64,000 nucleotides of DNA, taken from positions 1 to 64,000 of the forward strand of contig NZ_JABDSR010000001.1 in the NCBI RefSeq assembly GCF_012976305.1, in the 5' to 3' direction. Below, piece after piece: positions 35,841-44,134 of the stretch (positions are counted from its first letter, which is position 1; the number at the start of each line of letters is the position of its first letter). The notes under the pieces are model-generated. The model was given only the letters and a program-made list of their open reading frames with translations. It searched no databases and was not told where the DNA came from. The position numbers and the translations under genes are program-made. This stretch comes from Peptoniphilus faecalis. Its GTDB lineage: Bacteria > Bacillota > Clostridia > Tissierellales > Peptoniphilaceae.

Positions 35841-37598
35841 TTATCTAATTACCTCTTTCGTTGATTCTCTTAAATAATCTAAAATCTCTCCCTCAAAAAA
35901 GGGACTTAATTTTGTAAAAACTTCTCTATGATAAGAGTTCAAAACTTCTAATTGTCTATCTGTAAGTAAGTTTGCGTCAATTGCTTTTAACTCAAAGGGA
36001 CAAAAAGAAATTGTCTTAAATTTATTAAATATTGAATCTTCTGTTTTACAGTCGAAGACAACTCTCATAATATTTTCAATTCTTATGCCGTATTTGTTTT
36101 CTTTATAAACTCCAGGCTCATTTGACACAATCATATTTTCTTTCATCCTTACTGCGGGATCTCTTGGCGAAATCCTATGCGGCCCCTCGTGAACTGAAAG
36201 CACAAAACCAATTCCGTGACCTGTTCCGCACTTATAATCTAATCTTTCTTGCCACAATGCATATCTTGCAATTCCATCTAAAGCTAAATCATATGTTCCC
36301 TTTAAGAAAACTGCATCCATTAAGTTTATGTGACTTTTTAAAGTTAAAGTATAATCACGAACTTCTTCATCTGTAAGTTCTCCCATGGCAATAGTTCTCG
36401 TTATGTCTGTTGTCCCCGAATAATATTGTCCGCCTGAATCCACAAGATAAAAACCCTTAGGTTCAATTATAGATTCTTTGTCCCTAGTTGCATGATAGTG
36501 CATCATTGCAGCATTTGCTCCATAGGCAGAAATTGTCTCAAAAGAATTTGAAATATATAGTGGATCTTCAGCACGAAGGTTGTCAAGCATCACTCCTGCT
36601 TCATATTCACCAATTTTATTTTTTGCATTTTTTTTCAACCAATAAATATACTTAAATAATGCAACCCCATCTCTAACATAAGTATCTTCAAGGTTTTCTA
36701 TTTCAATTTCATTTTTTATTGCCTTTAAGTTTTCAGAAATATTATTGCCGAAAATTATTTCATTTTTTTCGCAAATGCCTTTATAAATTTTTTCGTTAAT
36801 TGAATTTGGGTCGAGGTAAATTTTTTTGTCTTTATAAGATTTTATATAATCATAAAATTCTGAGTAATCTCTTAATTCAACTACATCAGAAATTTCTTTT
36901 TCAATACTTTTTGTCTTTTCTCTGTCAGCAAATAAAATTACCTTATCATTTTCTATAATCATAAAGGAAATTAAAACTGGCGTGTCCTTTATGTCCATTC
37001 CACGAATATTTAGAGTCCAAGCGATGTCGACAAGTGAAGAAACAATTGTCATGTCAACTTTTTTATTCTCTAAAATCTTTCTAATTTTAGAAATTTTTTC
37101 ATCAGAAGTTTTTCCTGCATATTTAACATCAAGTAAAAAAGCATCGTCCTTTGGAAGAGGATACCTATATTTCCAAAGGTCAGAAATCAAATCTATGTCA
37201 ATGATTTTTACATTTTTGTATTTTAATTTTTCTGACAAAGAAAAAAAGTTTTTGTGAGAAAAGTATTCAGCATTTAAGCCAAGAGTCATGCCTTCTTTTA
37301 TATTCTCACTTATCCAATCAGTGTAGTTTAAAACTCCAACTTGCCCTTCTTTTTGAAGCTCAAATCCAAAATCTTTTATTTCTTTTGCGGCTTGGATAAA
37401 ATATCTGCCATCAGTCCAAAGATATGCCTCATCTCCTGTTATGACAGCAGTACCTTGTGAACCAGTAAAACCCGTTACAAACTCCCTTTCCTTGTAATAA
37501 TCTGGAAGATATTCAGAACCATGAGGGTCTTTAGTTGGAATAATATAAAAATCTATATTTTTTTCTTTCATTATATTTCTAATTTCATTTAAAATCAC
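35841..37598 (-). CDS. Xaa-Pro aminopeptidase (M24B)
   Basis: A long-form (about 585-residue) aminopeptidase P that removes N-terminal residues preceding proline. It has two creatinase-N-like domains (IIPTKDPHGSEYL near the start, GFTGSQGTAVI) and a C-terminal metallopeptidase domain with ligands in DSGGQYYSGTTDITRT, GTGHGIGFVLSVHEGPH, SNEPGVYKEN and RIENI. I prefer the GTG at 37598, with AGGA nine bases upstream and an N-terminus like the family; an ATG at 37646 would add 16 odd residues. It is the first gene of an operon with uvrC and hprK. Confidence 0.92.
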   Translation of the reverse strand: MILNEIRNIMKEKNIDFYIIPTKDPHGSEYLPDYYKEREFVTGFTGSQGTAVITGDEAYLWTDGRYFIQAAKEIKDFGFELQKEGQVGVLNYTDWISENIKEGMTLGLNAEYFSHKNFFSLSEKLKYKNVKIIDIDLISDLWKYRYPLPKDDAFLLDVKYAGKTSDEKISKIRKILENKKVDMTIVSSLVDIAWTLNIRGMDIKDTPVLISFMIIENDKVILFADREKTKSIEKEISDVVELRDYSEFYDYIKSYKDKKIYLDPNSINEKIYKGICEKNEIIFGNNISENLKAIKNEIEIENLEDTYVRDGVALFKYIYWLKKNAKNKIGEYEAGVMLDNLRAEDPLYISNSFETISAYGANAAMMHYHATRDKESIIEPKGFYLVDSGGQYYSGTTDITRTIAMGELTDEEVRDYTLTLKSHINLMDAVFLKGTYDLALDGIARYALWQERLDYKCGTGHGIGFVLSVHEGPHRISPRDPAVRMKENMIVSNEPGVYKENKYGIRIENIMRVVFDCKTEDSIFNKFKTISFCPFELKAIDANLLTDRQLEVLNSYHREVFTKLSPFFEGEILDYLRESTKEVIR

Positions 37599-37648
37599 AA
37601 AATCACATCCTAAGTCATATATTATCACAATGATAAAATTGAGCAAAG

Positions 37649-37684
37649 AAAAAAGTCCGGCGAAATTAATTTCAACCGAACTTC
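37649..37684 (-). terminator. Terminator of the BlaI/BlaR1-like locus (repeat copy A)
   Basis: AAGTTCGG ... CCGGACTT hairpin with a central GAAATTAATTTC dyad, ending in TTTTTTC on the minus strand. Nearly the same sequence recurs at 40727-40762. Confidence 0.75.
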
Positions 37685-37703
37685 CTTGTCTTTCTATACT
37701 TTC

Positions 37704-38096
37704 TTATTTAAAATCCTTTGGCTCGCCGTAAAAGGTAATTGCATTTGACTCCTTCTCAAATTTAATTACCTTATCCTCTGAAATGGCAAAATAAAAGGTC
37801 TTTCCATTTAAAAAAATATATTTGTTAAAGTTGTTGTCTTCTAGTTTGTATATCCTCTTGTCTTCATCCTCTTTAAAATTGCCTTTCTTTATAAGACTCC
37901 CATTGCAAAAGATATAATAGACCTTTTTCTCAGTATCAAAGGACATTGAATAAAAATCTTTATTAAAACACACATAAGTTCCTTTCAAGAGGGGAACCAT
38001 TGGATTTTGTAGTTTTTGCTGTAAAATAATTGTAGAACACAAGAGAATAATATTAAGAACAATTGAAATTTTAAAAAGTAAATTTTTTTTATCCAA
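37704..38096 (-). CDS. Small membrane-anchored protein of unknown function
   Basis: A 130-residue protein with a basic start and one hydrophobic segment (~residues 8-25, FKISIVLNIILLCSTIIL), then an extracellular, strand-rich domain (GTYVCFNKDFYSMSF, YYIFCNGSLIKKGNF). No lipobox Cys follows the membrane segment in the usual position, so I call it membrane-anchored. It resembles the small beta-rich envelope proteins that often accompany BlaR1-like loci, but I recognise no family. It is last in the probable blaI-blaR1 operon, 43 bp after the secreted-protein gene. Confidence 0.6.
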   Translation of the reverse strand: MDKKNLLFKISIVLNIILLCSTIILQQKLQNPMVPLLKGTYVCFNKDFYSMSFDTEKKVYYIFCNGSLIKKGNFKEDEDKRIYKLEDNNFNKYIFLNGKTFYFAISEDKVIKFEKESNAITFYGEPKDFK

Positions 38097-38139
38097 AACG
38101 CACCTCCCTTAAAGTATTAAATATGTTTATATGGTTTTA

Positions 38140-38766
38140 TTATACAGGCATTACATAAAAGTGTTCGTTAAATAAAGTATGTGGGAAAAAAGTTGTATAA
38201 ACTTTCCACTCATCATTTGAATTTCTTAATCTATAATATACTACATGCCCCTCAACTTCAAATGTTTTATCAGCATAAGCTAAAAAATATTGATAAGAAT
38301 TCGGAACTCTTATACTATATCCAGAAACGTTTGTACCCGTATATGAACCCATCTCAACATTAATCATTACAGTAGGAACTTTAGGTAATCCCACTGAAAC
38401 AGATAGTTTTATTGGTGTTCCTTTATCAGTATTGATATTTATATATCCATCAATTCTTGTGCCCCCTCTTGGCTGTCCATTCAATAAAACATTATTAGCA
38501 TATACCCTTTCTCTAGACGAATATTCTGTTTTATATTCATAAGAATAATTGTCAAAAGTTGTAATAGAATTTAATAATCTTACTTTTTCTTCAGTTTCTT
38601 TTCTCGCATCGTTAAAAAATTTTTCTATACTTTCTCTTGGTTGTTCATAATATATACCATTTTCTTCATTGTTTATTTCATTATTTTCATTCTCTTGTGC
38701 TGATACAAAAGTTACCAAATTAAATAATATACAACCTACAATTAATATACTAAATGATTTTTTCAT
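38140..38766 (-). CDS. Secreted protein of unknown function
   Basis: A 208-residue protein with a clear signal peptide (KKSFSILIVGCILFNLVTFVSA, cleavage after about residue 23), an acidic Asn/Glu-rich linker (~24-45), and a beta-rich C-terminal domain with many Tyr/Thr/Val strands (YININTDKG, TVMINVEMGSYTG, VEGHVVYYRLRNS). No catalytic motif or anchor is visible. It has an AGGAGG ribosome binding site and lies after the BlaR1-like gene, so it may be the regulated cargo. Confidence 0.65.
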   Translation of the reverse strand: MKKSFSILIVGCILFNLVTFVSAQENENNEINNEENGIYYEQPRESIEKFFNDARKETEEKVRLLNSITTFDNYSYEYKTEYSSRERVYANNVLLNGQPRGGTRIDGYININTDKGTPIKLSVSVGLPKVPTVMINVEMGSYTGTNVSGYSIRVPNSYQYFLAYADKTFEVEGHVVYYRLRNSNDEWKVYTTFFPHTLFNEHFYVMPV

Positions 38767-38802
38767 AATGATCCTCCTAATTTTATTAATATTTGCTATG
38801 TT

Positions 38803-38871
38803 TTATTTGTAATTCTTGTTTATTATGAAAAAATCTCCATTCTTATACCTCTTTGGATTCAAATATCTCAT
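38803..38871 (-). CDS. 22-residue cationic peptide ORF with ideal ribosome binding site
   Basis: A 23-codon frame (ATG at 38869-38871, TAA at 38803-38805) preceded by TAGGAGG at seven bases, one of the best ribosome binding sites in the window. The predicted peptide begins MRYLNPKRYKNGD and ends NKNYK: highly basic and aromatic, no signal sequence. It lies in the gap between the BlaR1-like gene and the secreted-protein gene on the same strand. It could be a leader peptide, a small functional peptide, or a decayed gene start. Translation is inferred only from the ribosome binding site. Confidence 0.4.
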   Translation of the reverse strand: MRYLNPKRYKNGDFFIINKNYK

Positions 38872-38882
38872 AGATTTACCTC

Positions 38883-40256
38883 CTACCTAACATAACTACT
38901 TATATTTATTTTATAAGTTAAAGGATTTACAGACTGATTAATTATAATAACTTTATAACTACTTCCACTATTAGCTTTGATTTTTAAATTTACTCCTTGA
39001 TTGTATCTTGATTCATATATTATATTTCCATTTTCTTGTATGATAACTGTATAATCTACACCGCCTCTACAATACATTTCACTTGTTCTTATAGTAAATC
39101 CATTATGGTTTTTTCCAAAAAGTGAACTCATGTTAAATGTATATGTCTCATGATCTAATCCTTCTAATGTTCTTTTTTCATCTATATTAGCTGATCTCAA
39201 ACCATTAGTTGGGATTTCATATAAATCTAGTTTTTTATACTCTTCATCTCTTATTTCTTCAACTCTATTGTCCACATTTACATAAACTTCTTTTATTCCC
39301 TCTGTATCAGATATAACTTGATTTTCGTCTACCTCAATGGCATTGGTAAACACTGGTATGTACAAGAATAATAAAAATATTAAAGTAAATGTACCTGACA
39401 TTGTTTTTTTCCAATTTTTCATGTTCAACATCCTTTCCTTAGTTGGGCTTAAATTTAAGACAAATTTATCATTTTCCCTTTGTCTTTCTACCAATTTAAG
39501 CATTGACTGGCAATAATTTTTCCTATTTTCTAAAGTATCTCCTCTTTTTTCTATAACTATTTTGTCGCAGTTTATCTCTATATCTTCTTCAAAGTATTTT
39601 AAGCTAATTATTAAAAAGGGATTGTACCAATAAAGACATATTATTAAATTTTTTAAGTGACTTAATAAAATATGATATCTTTCTATATGTACTAGCTCGT
39701 GAGTTAAAACATGTTCTAATAAATCCCAATCCTTCAAAATGCTTTTTTGCAATATTATTTTTGGTTTTACTATGCCATAGGTTATGGGCGTGTCTATTTC
39801 ATCATTTATATAAATTTTAATTTCTCTTTTAATATTAAATTTTTTTAGAGATTTATTTAAATGAGTCCTATCTTTTAATTCAATAGAATTACTTATAACT
39901 TTTTTAAATTTTATAAATTGATATAGTGTATAAATAATAACTAAACTTGACCCTACTACCCTATTAAGTCTTGATAAGGATGGGAATTTATATGTCATAT
40001 TTATTACTACTTGATTTATAAAAATTGATGGTGCAAAAATTGTTTTTAAAAATTTGGAAGTTCCATAAGTTTTTACGCTAAATAATATATCTTTTGGAAA
40101 TATTAAATATATTAAAAGAAGAGTCCATAATATAATATTTGCGCCTTTTATGCTTTTTAAATTTAATCTCTTTCTAAAAAGTAAAATTAAAATTATTATT
40201 AAAATAGACTTTAAACTTTTATATAGAAATTCTGAACTCGCTATACTTATTGTCAT
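38883..40256 (-). CDS. BlaR1/MecR1-like M56 membrane metallopeptidase sensor
   Basis: A 457-residue protein with the BlaR1 membrane/protease part: about three N-terminal membrane helices (~12-27, 40-55, 100-118), the zinc-protease motif THELVHIERYH (HELVH at 186-190), and a fourth membrane helix at ~285-303. The C-terminal ~150 residues outside the cell are not the penicillin-binding sensor domain of BlaR1 (no SxxK/SxN/KTG visible). They form a short Gly/Asn/Ile-rich, beta-sandwich-like domain (YTVIIQENGNIIYES, NSGSSYKVIIIN), so the inducer is probably not simply a beta-lactam. It overlaps the repressor gene by 4 bp; the usual mechanism is signal-triggered cleavage leading to loss of repressor. 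Confidence 0.85.
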   Translation of the reverse strand: MTISIASSEFLYKSLKSILIIILILLFRKRLNLKSIKGANIILWTLLLIYLIFPKDILFSVKTYGTSKFLKTIFAPSIFINQVVINMTYKFPSLSRLNRVVGSSLVIIYTLYQFIKFKKVISNSIELKDRTHLNKSLKKFNIKREIKIYINDEIDTPITYGIVKPKIILQKSILKDWDLLEHVLTHELVHIERYHILLSHLKNLIICLYWYNPFLIISLKYFEEDIEINCDKIVIEKRGDTLENRKNYCQSMLKLVERQRENDKFVLNLSPTKERMLNMKNWKKTMSGTFTLIFLLFLYIPVFTNAIEVDENQVISDTEGIKEVYVNVDNRVEEIRDEEYKKLDLYEIPTNGLRSANIDEKRTLEGLDHETYTFNMSSLFGKNHNGFTIRTSEMYCRGGVDYTVIIQENGNIIYESRYNQGVNLKIKANSGSSYKVIIINQSVNPLTYKINISSYVR

Positions 40257-40636
40257 TTTTCTTCTTTTTCAAAGTCATTAATTATATTTTTCATCTCTTG
40301 AACTTCTTCTTCACTTATTTTATTGTCCTTTAAAAAAGTTCTACAAAAATTTATAAAGGAACCTTGAAATAATTTGTCTATGGCTTCTTCTCTTTGTTTC
40401 TGCAAAGCTTCTTCTCTTGTGACTATGGGTTTTATTGTGTACTTAGGATACCTTCTTGTAATTGCACCCTTTTCTAATAACCTTCCAAAAAATGTGTAGC
40501 AAGATGTTTTACCCAAATCATATTTTTCCTTTAATACTTTGGATAATTCTAGGGCTTGGATTTCTCCATTTTCATCTAAACACTCCCCTTCCCACAAAAC
40601 TTCCATTACCATTATTTCTCCATTTGATAGTTCCAT
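40253..40636 (-). CDS. BlaI/MecI/CopY-family repressor
   Basis: A winged-helix repressor of about 127 residues with the Penicillinase_R layout: MELSNGEIMVMEVLWEGE start, ALELSKVLKEKYDLGKTSCYTFFGRLLEKGAI recognition region, wing RRYPKYTIKPIVTREEAL, and a C-terminal dimer helix. An unusual insertion (CLDENGEIQ) follows the first helix. The start at 40636 is chosen because an AGAGGTGAG box precedes it and family proteins begin there; the longer frame to 40771 would include the promoter. It overlaps the BlaR1-like gene by 4 bp. Confidence 0.9.
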   Translation of the reverse strand: MELSNGEIMVMEVLWEGECLDENGEIQALELSKVLKEKYDLGKTSCYTFFGRLLEKGAITRRYPKYTIKPIVTREEALQKQREEAIDKLFQGSFINFCRTFLKDNKISEEEVQEMKNIINDFEKEEK

Positions 40637-40684
40637 TTTTCTCACCTCTTGTTCATTATTGTTAGTATTTATATTTTCATCTCG

Positions 40685-40713
40685 AGTATACATCGCCACT
40701 TTATTTTTGTCAA
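40685..40713 (-). promoter_or_regulatory. Consensus promoter of the blaI-blaR1-like operon
   Basis: -35 TTGACA (40708-40713) and -10 TATACT (40685-40690) with a 17-bp spacer, about 50 bp before the repressor start. GTATAC and CTCGAG dyads over and next to the -10 are possible parts of the repressor's own operator. Confidence 0.8.
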
Positions 40714-40726
40714 GTTTTAATAATAG

Positions 40727-40762
40727 AAAAAAGTCCGGCGAAATAATTTTCCACCGAACTTT
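40727..40762 (-). terminator. Terminator of the large kinase gene (repeat copy B)
   Basis: AAGTTCGG ... CCGGACTT hairpin ending in TTTTTTC on the minus strand, about 65 bp after the kinase stop and just before the blaI promoter. It is a close copy of 37649-37684, and homology extends about 30 bp upstream into a GGATTTTAAAT segment. Confidence 0.75.
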
Positions 40763-40825
40763 CTTCTGCACTTATATTTAAAATCCTTTTAAGCATATTT
40801 ATTAATATCTTTTAAAATTTTTATT

Positions 40826-42901
40826 TTAAAATTCTATGGTAACCTTAAATAAATCTCCATCAATATCTATATAAAAGCTTGCACCATGAGCTCTAACAAA
40901 GGATGATGCTATTGATAGTCCAAGACCTGAGCCTGATGTCGTCCTTGATTTTTCACCACGAGTAAATCTTTCCATAAGTTCATCCGAAGAAATATTAAGT
41001 GGATACTTAGAAATATTTTTTATAGTGAGTTTAATACCATCTTTGTTAAAGAGATCTACATATACTCTTGAGTTTTCTAAAGCGTATTTAGAAATATTTG
41101 AGAATAAGTTATCTAGAACCCTTGAAAATTTTTGTCCGTCAATGTTAAGCATTACCTTATCTTCAGGAAGATTTGAAATTATTTCTAAATTCTTTTCTGC
41201 AATTTTGTCTTCCCACTCTCCTATTGACTGTTGAACAAGAGAATTAAAGTCAAGTTCTTGTCTATCTAGTTCAATATTGTTTGATGTCGCTTTTGAAACT
41301 TCAAATAAATCTTCGATTAAGACTTTTAACTTGTTGGACTTATCATTGATTATTTTTGAATACTCCTTCACTTGTTCTTCAGAATTATCATCCTTAGATA
41401 ATAGGTCTGAATAATTAATTATAGATGTCAGTGGAGTCTTTAAGTCGTGGCTGACATTTGTTATTAGTTCTGTCTTTAACCTTTCAGATTTTACTGCATC
41501 TTCAATGGCAAGGTCTAGGTTCTCTCCAATATTGTTAAAATTATCAACTATGCCATCATAAAGACCACCATTTTTCTCGATGTTCTTCTTATAATTTCCC
41601 TTAACAATTTCACTAGACTCTCTGGAAATTCTTGCAACTTCATTTATGTTTTTTAGAATTATTATATATATGAAAATCCCAAATAATATCATTGGAATTA
41701 CTATTCCTTCAAGAGCAGAGGAATATAATGATGCAAAGAAGAGGAATACTATAAACAGCACAAAACAAATTCCAAAATAAACTAGGGTAAATTTAATTTT
41801 TGCATCTTTAATATTTTTATTTTCTTCATCTATATTTGAAAATTCTGAAATAGCACCAGTAAAAATTCTATAAATTAGAGAATTTTTAAGAAGATAATTT
41901 TCTGTATTTTTGTTAAATATGCTCTTTAATAAAATTACCAAATAATTTACTGTTAGTGAAACAATTACAAGACCAATTAAATATAAGAAATAGAAAATAT
42001 ACAAATTACTGTAAATTTGATTCATGCTTGATATTCCTGCACTAGAAACTACAAAAATTACAAATAGAATGATCACAAGTTCTATTGGAAGTTTGAAAAC
42101 TTTACTCAAGCTTTCACTGCCATCAACTTTTTCAAGATTCATAAATAGTCCAAGTATTGCAGAAAGAACAGCTGCAATTAATACGCTTACTCCAATTTGC
42201 ACAAAAACTTGGTCTCTAAATACATCTCTTTCAATTTCTTTAAAGACTTCATCGTCTAATGATGTGTAATAAGCAAACTTTAGATTTTTAACATTATTAT
42301 TACTATTTAATTTACTAAAGGTTTCATTTAGAGCCGTCTTAAAAGACTTGTCAATAAAATTGTAGTTACTATCCATAAGTCTTTTACTTTTTTGAACTTT
42401 GTCAATCACTATACTATCATCAATTACCGAACCAGTAATCAAAAAGTCATTATTTCCCATTTCAATTTCTAATGGATCAAATTCATTTTTTTCATATTCA
42501 TTAGTTAAGTAAAAAGTCTTGTACTCAGATTTTATTTCTGGTTGATCTATCATACCTTCATCCAAATAAAGTTTTGGGTCAAGTCCCTTTTCTTTTAGGG
42601 CATCTTTTTTCTTTTGAGCTTCAATTACTCCTCTATCTGTAACAACATTTCCGTTTTTGTCAAAATATTTTAACTTATAAGACTTTATAGCATAGTTAAA
42701 TTCTTTATAACTACTATAAAAATCATCATTGTTATTTACTGACTGATTTAGAGTGTTATAAATCCTATTTTCTGTCATATTTCTTTTATAAGATGAATCC
42801 GGATTCTTAGAAAATAAAAATCTACCTGCCAAAAGTGAAATAAGTGATATACCTAAAATTATTAAAGCATAATAGGATAATTTGTAAGAATTTTTTTTCA
42901 T
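40826..42901 (-). CDS. Large multi-span sensor histidine kinase (VanS/PhoR-like)
   Basis: A 691-residue kinase. One N-terminal membrane helix (~10-28) leads to an extracellular domain (~30-225), then a block of hydrophobic segments (~232-255, 268-290, 297-330, 370-415), an unusual number for an OmpR-type kinase. After that come a HAMP-like helix, the His box ELITNVSHDLKTPLTSI (His near 483) and an ATPase domain with GEKSRTTSGSGLGLSIA. The partner regulator gene overlaps by one base. The signal is unknown; cell-envelope sensing is an inference from the type. Confidence 0.88.
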   Translation of the reverse strand: MKKNSYKLSYYALIILGISLISLLAGRFLFSKNPDSSYKRNMTENRIYNTLNQSVNNNDDFYSSYKEFNYAIKSYKLKYFDKNGNVVTDRGVIEAQKKKDALKEKGLDPKLYLDEGMIDQPEIKSEYKTFYLTNEYEKNEFDPLEIEMGNNDFLITGSVIDDSIVIDKVQKSKRLMDSNYNFIDKSFKTALNETFSKLNSNNNVKNLKFAYYTSLDDEVFKEIERDVFRDQVFVQIGVSVLIAAVLSAILGLFMNLEKVDGSESLSKVFKLPIELVIILFVIFVVSSAGISSMNQIYSNLYIFYFLYLIGLVIVSLTVNYLVILLKSIFNKNTENYLLKNSLIYRIFTGAISEFSNIDEENKNIKDAKIKFTLVYFGICFVLFIVFLFFASLYSSALEGIVIPMILFGIFIYIIILKNINEVARISRESSEIVKGNYKKNIEKNGGLYDGIVDNFNNIGENLDLAIEDAVKSERLKTELITNVSHDLKTPLTSIINYSDLLSKDDNSEEQVKEYSKIINDKSNKLKVLIEDLFEVSKATSNNIELDRQELDFNSLVQQSIGEWEDKIAEKNLEIISNLPEDKVMLNIDGQKFSRVLDNLFSNISKYALENSRVYVDLFNKDGIKLTIKNISKYPLNISSDELMERFTRGEKSRTTSGSGLGLSIASSFVRAHGASFYIDIDGDLFKVTIEF

Positions 42902-43599
42902 TATTTTCGCCTCAAATCTTCAAATTTGTAACCAAGTCCCCACTGCACTTTAAGATACATTGGCTTCTTTGGATTTACTTCGATTTTTTCTCTAATTCTT
43001 CTAATGTGAACTGTCACAGTCTTTGCCTCCATGGCTGGTTCATTCCACACGCTTTCATAAATTTCTTCAATGGAAAAAACTCTATTTGGATTTCTCATGA
43101 GAAGCTCCAAAATTTTAAACTCAATAGAAGTAAGACTAACTGGCTTATCTTCAACATAGGCAATTTTCTGAGATAAATCTAATTTAATGCTACCTATTTC
43201 AATAAAGTTTCTGTCATTTTTTAAATCATAGGCATAAAATCTTCTCAAGTTGCTCTTAACACGAGCAATAAGCTCCATTGGATTGAAGGGCTTTTGAATA
43301 TAATCATCAGCGCCAATATTTAGTCCGAAAATTTTGTCAGTGTCTTCTGATTTAGCAGATAAAATAATTATTGGAACAACAGAAATTTCCCTAAGTTTAA
43401 TAATAGCTTCTTCGCCAGATAAATTAGGCATCATGAGATCCATTATTATCAAATCAATTTTTTCATTTTTAAAAATTTTTATGGCTTCAAGACCATCATA
43501 GGCATAAAAAATATTAAAATTTTCATTTTTAAGATAAATTCCAATGGATCTTGCAATTTCCTTATCGTCCTCAGCAATTAAAATATTGTATCTATCCAT
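42901..43599 (-). CDS. OmpR/VanR-family response regulator
   Basis: A 232-residue regulator with phosphoacceptor D54 in IIMDLMMPNLSG, Lys in QKPFNPMELIARV, and a winged helix ending AKTVTVHIRRIREKIE...GLGYKFEDLRR. It partners with the downstream 691-residue kinase. It has a GGAGGG ribosome binding site and an AT-rich upstream region with TATAAT near 43620. Confidence 0.94.
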   Translation of the reverse strand: MDRYNILIAEDDKEIARSIGIYLKNENFNIFYAYDGLEAIKIFKNEKIDLIIMDLMMPNLSGEEAIIKLREISVVPIIILSAKSEDTDKIFGLNIGADDYIQKPFNPMELIARVKSNLRRFYAYDLKNDRNFIEIGSIKLDLSQKIAYVEDKPVSLTSIEFKILELLMRNPNRVFSIEEIYESVWNEPAMEAKTVTVHIRRIREKIEVNPKKPMYLKVQWGLGYKFEDLRRK

Positions 43600-43685
43600 T
43601 ACATCCCTCCTTGTTTAATTATAATAGCAAATAATAATTACAAAAAGCTGAACAAAATCTTACAAATTTCTTAAATTACACTTTA

Positions 43686-44048
43686 TTAAACTCTTTCTAA
43701 AATTAAAAACCTTGCAAAATCTATTGCAATAAGAGAAAAAACTATGCTAAGGACAGCGTAAAAAATTGAATTCAAAAAATTTCCATTATTTTCCAAATTA
43801 AATATTTCAAAGGCAAATGTAGAAAAAGTTGTAAATCCTCCACAAAATCCAACTTTCATAAATATTACAAGTCTTGAATCTAATTTGTTTTTTTCTGCGT
43901 AAAAGGCAATTAATGCAATCAAAAAAGATCCTATTACATTTATTATAAAAGTTGAAATTGGAAAATTTCCTCCACTTTTTATATTATTAGATAAAAAATA
44001 TCTTAATAAAGACCCAAGCGCTCCACCTAATGCTACAAATAAATACAT
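43686..44048 (-). CDS. crcB: Fluoride ion channel CrcB/FluC
   Basis: A 120-residue four-helix dimeric channel exporting F-. It begins GGALGSLLRYFLS and carries the signature GFCGGFTTFSTFAFE with the Phe-box residues. Only one gene is present, as in homodimeric Fluc. I looked for a fluoride riboswitch in the 86-bp divergent gap before it and do not see the conserved elements. Confidence 0.94.
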   Translation of the reverse strand: MYLFVALGGALGSLLRYFLSNNIKSGGNFPISTFIINVIGSFLIALIAFYAEKNKLDSRLVIFMKVGFCGGFTTFSTFAFEIFNLENNGNFLNSIFYAVLSIVFSLIAIDFARFLILERV

Positions 44049-44106
44049 ATTTACCCCCTCTAATATTATTGTATGTCAAATACTTATATGCTAAAATCAT
44101 TTTTGT

Positions 44107-44112
44107 TATAAT
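44107..44112 (+). promoter_or_regulatory. Probable -10 box of the NCS2 permease gene
   Basis: TATAAT 23 bp before the GTG start, with AAAGGAG between them. No good -35 hexamer is seen at 17 bp. No purine riboswitch fits in the short leader. Confidence 0.45.
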
Positions 44113-44134
44113 TATATTAAAAAAGGAGTTTATT

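Noticed and set aside
38140-40256. Beta-lactam resistance locus
   Set aside because: Repressor and protease fit the bla/mec regulators, but no beta-lactamase or PBP gene and no penicillin-binding sensor domain is present.
40637-40771. N-terminal extension of the BlaI-like repressor
   Set aside because: The extension would contain the consensus promoter and terminator sequence; the internal ATG at 40636 has the ribosome binding site.
44049-44134. Possible fluoride or purine riboswitch between crcB and the permease gene
   Set aside because: The gap is only 86 bp and lacks the conserved elements of either riboswitch.
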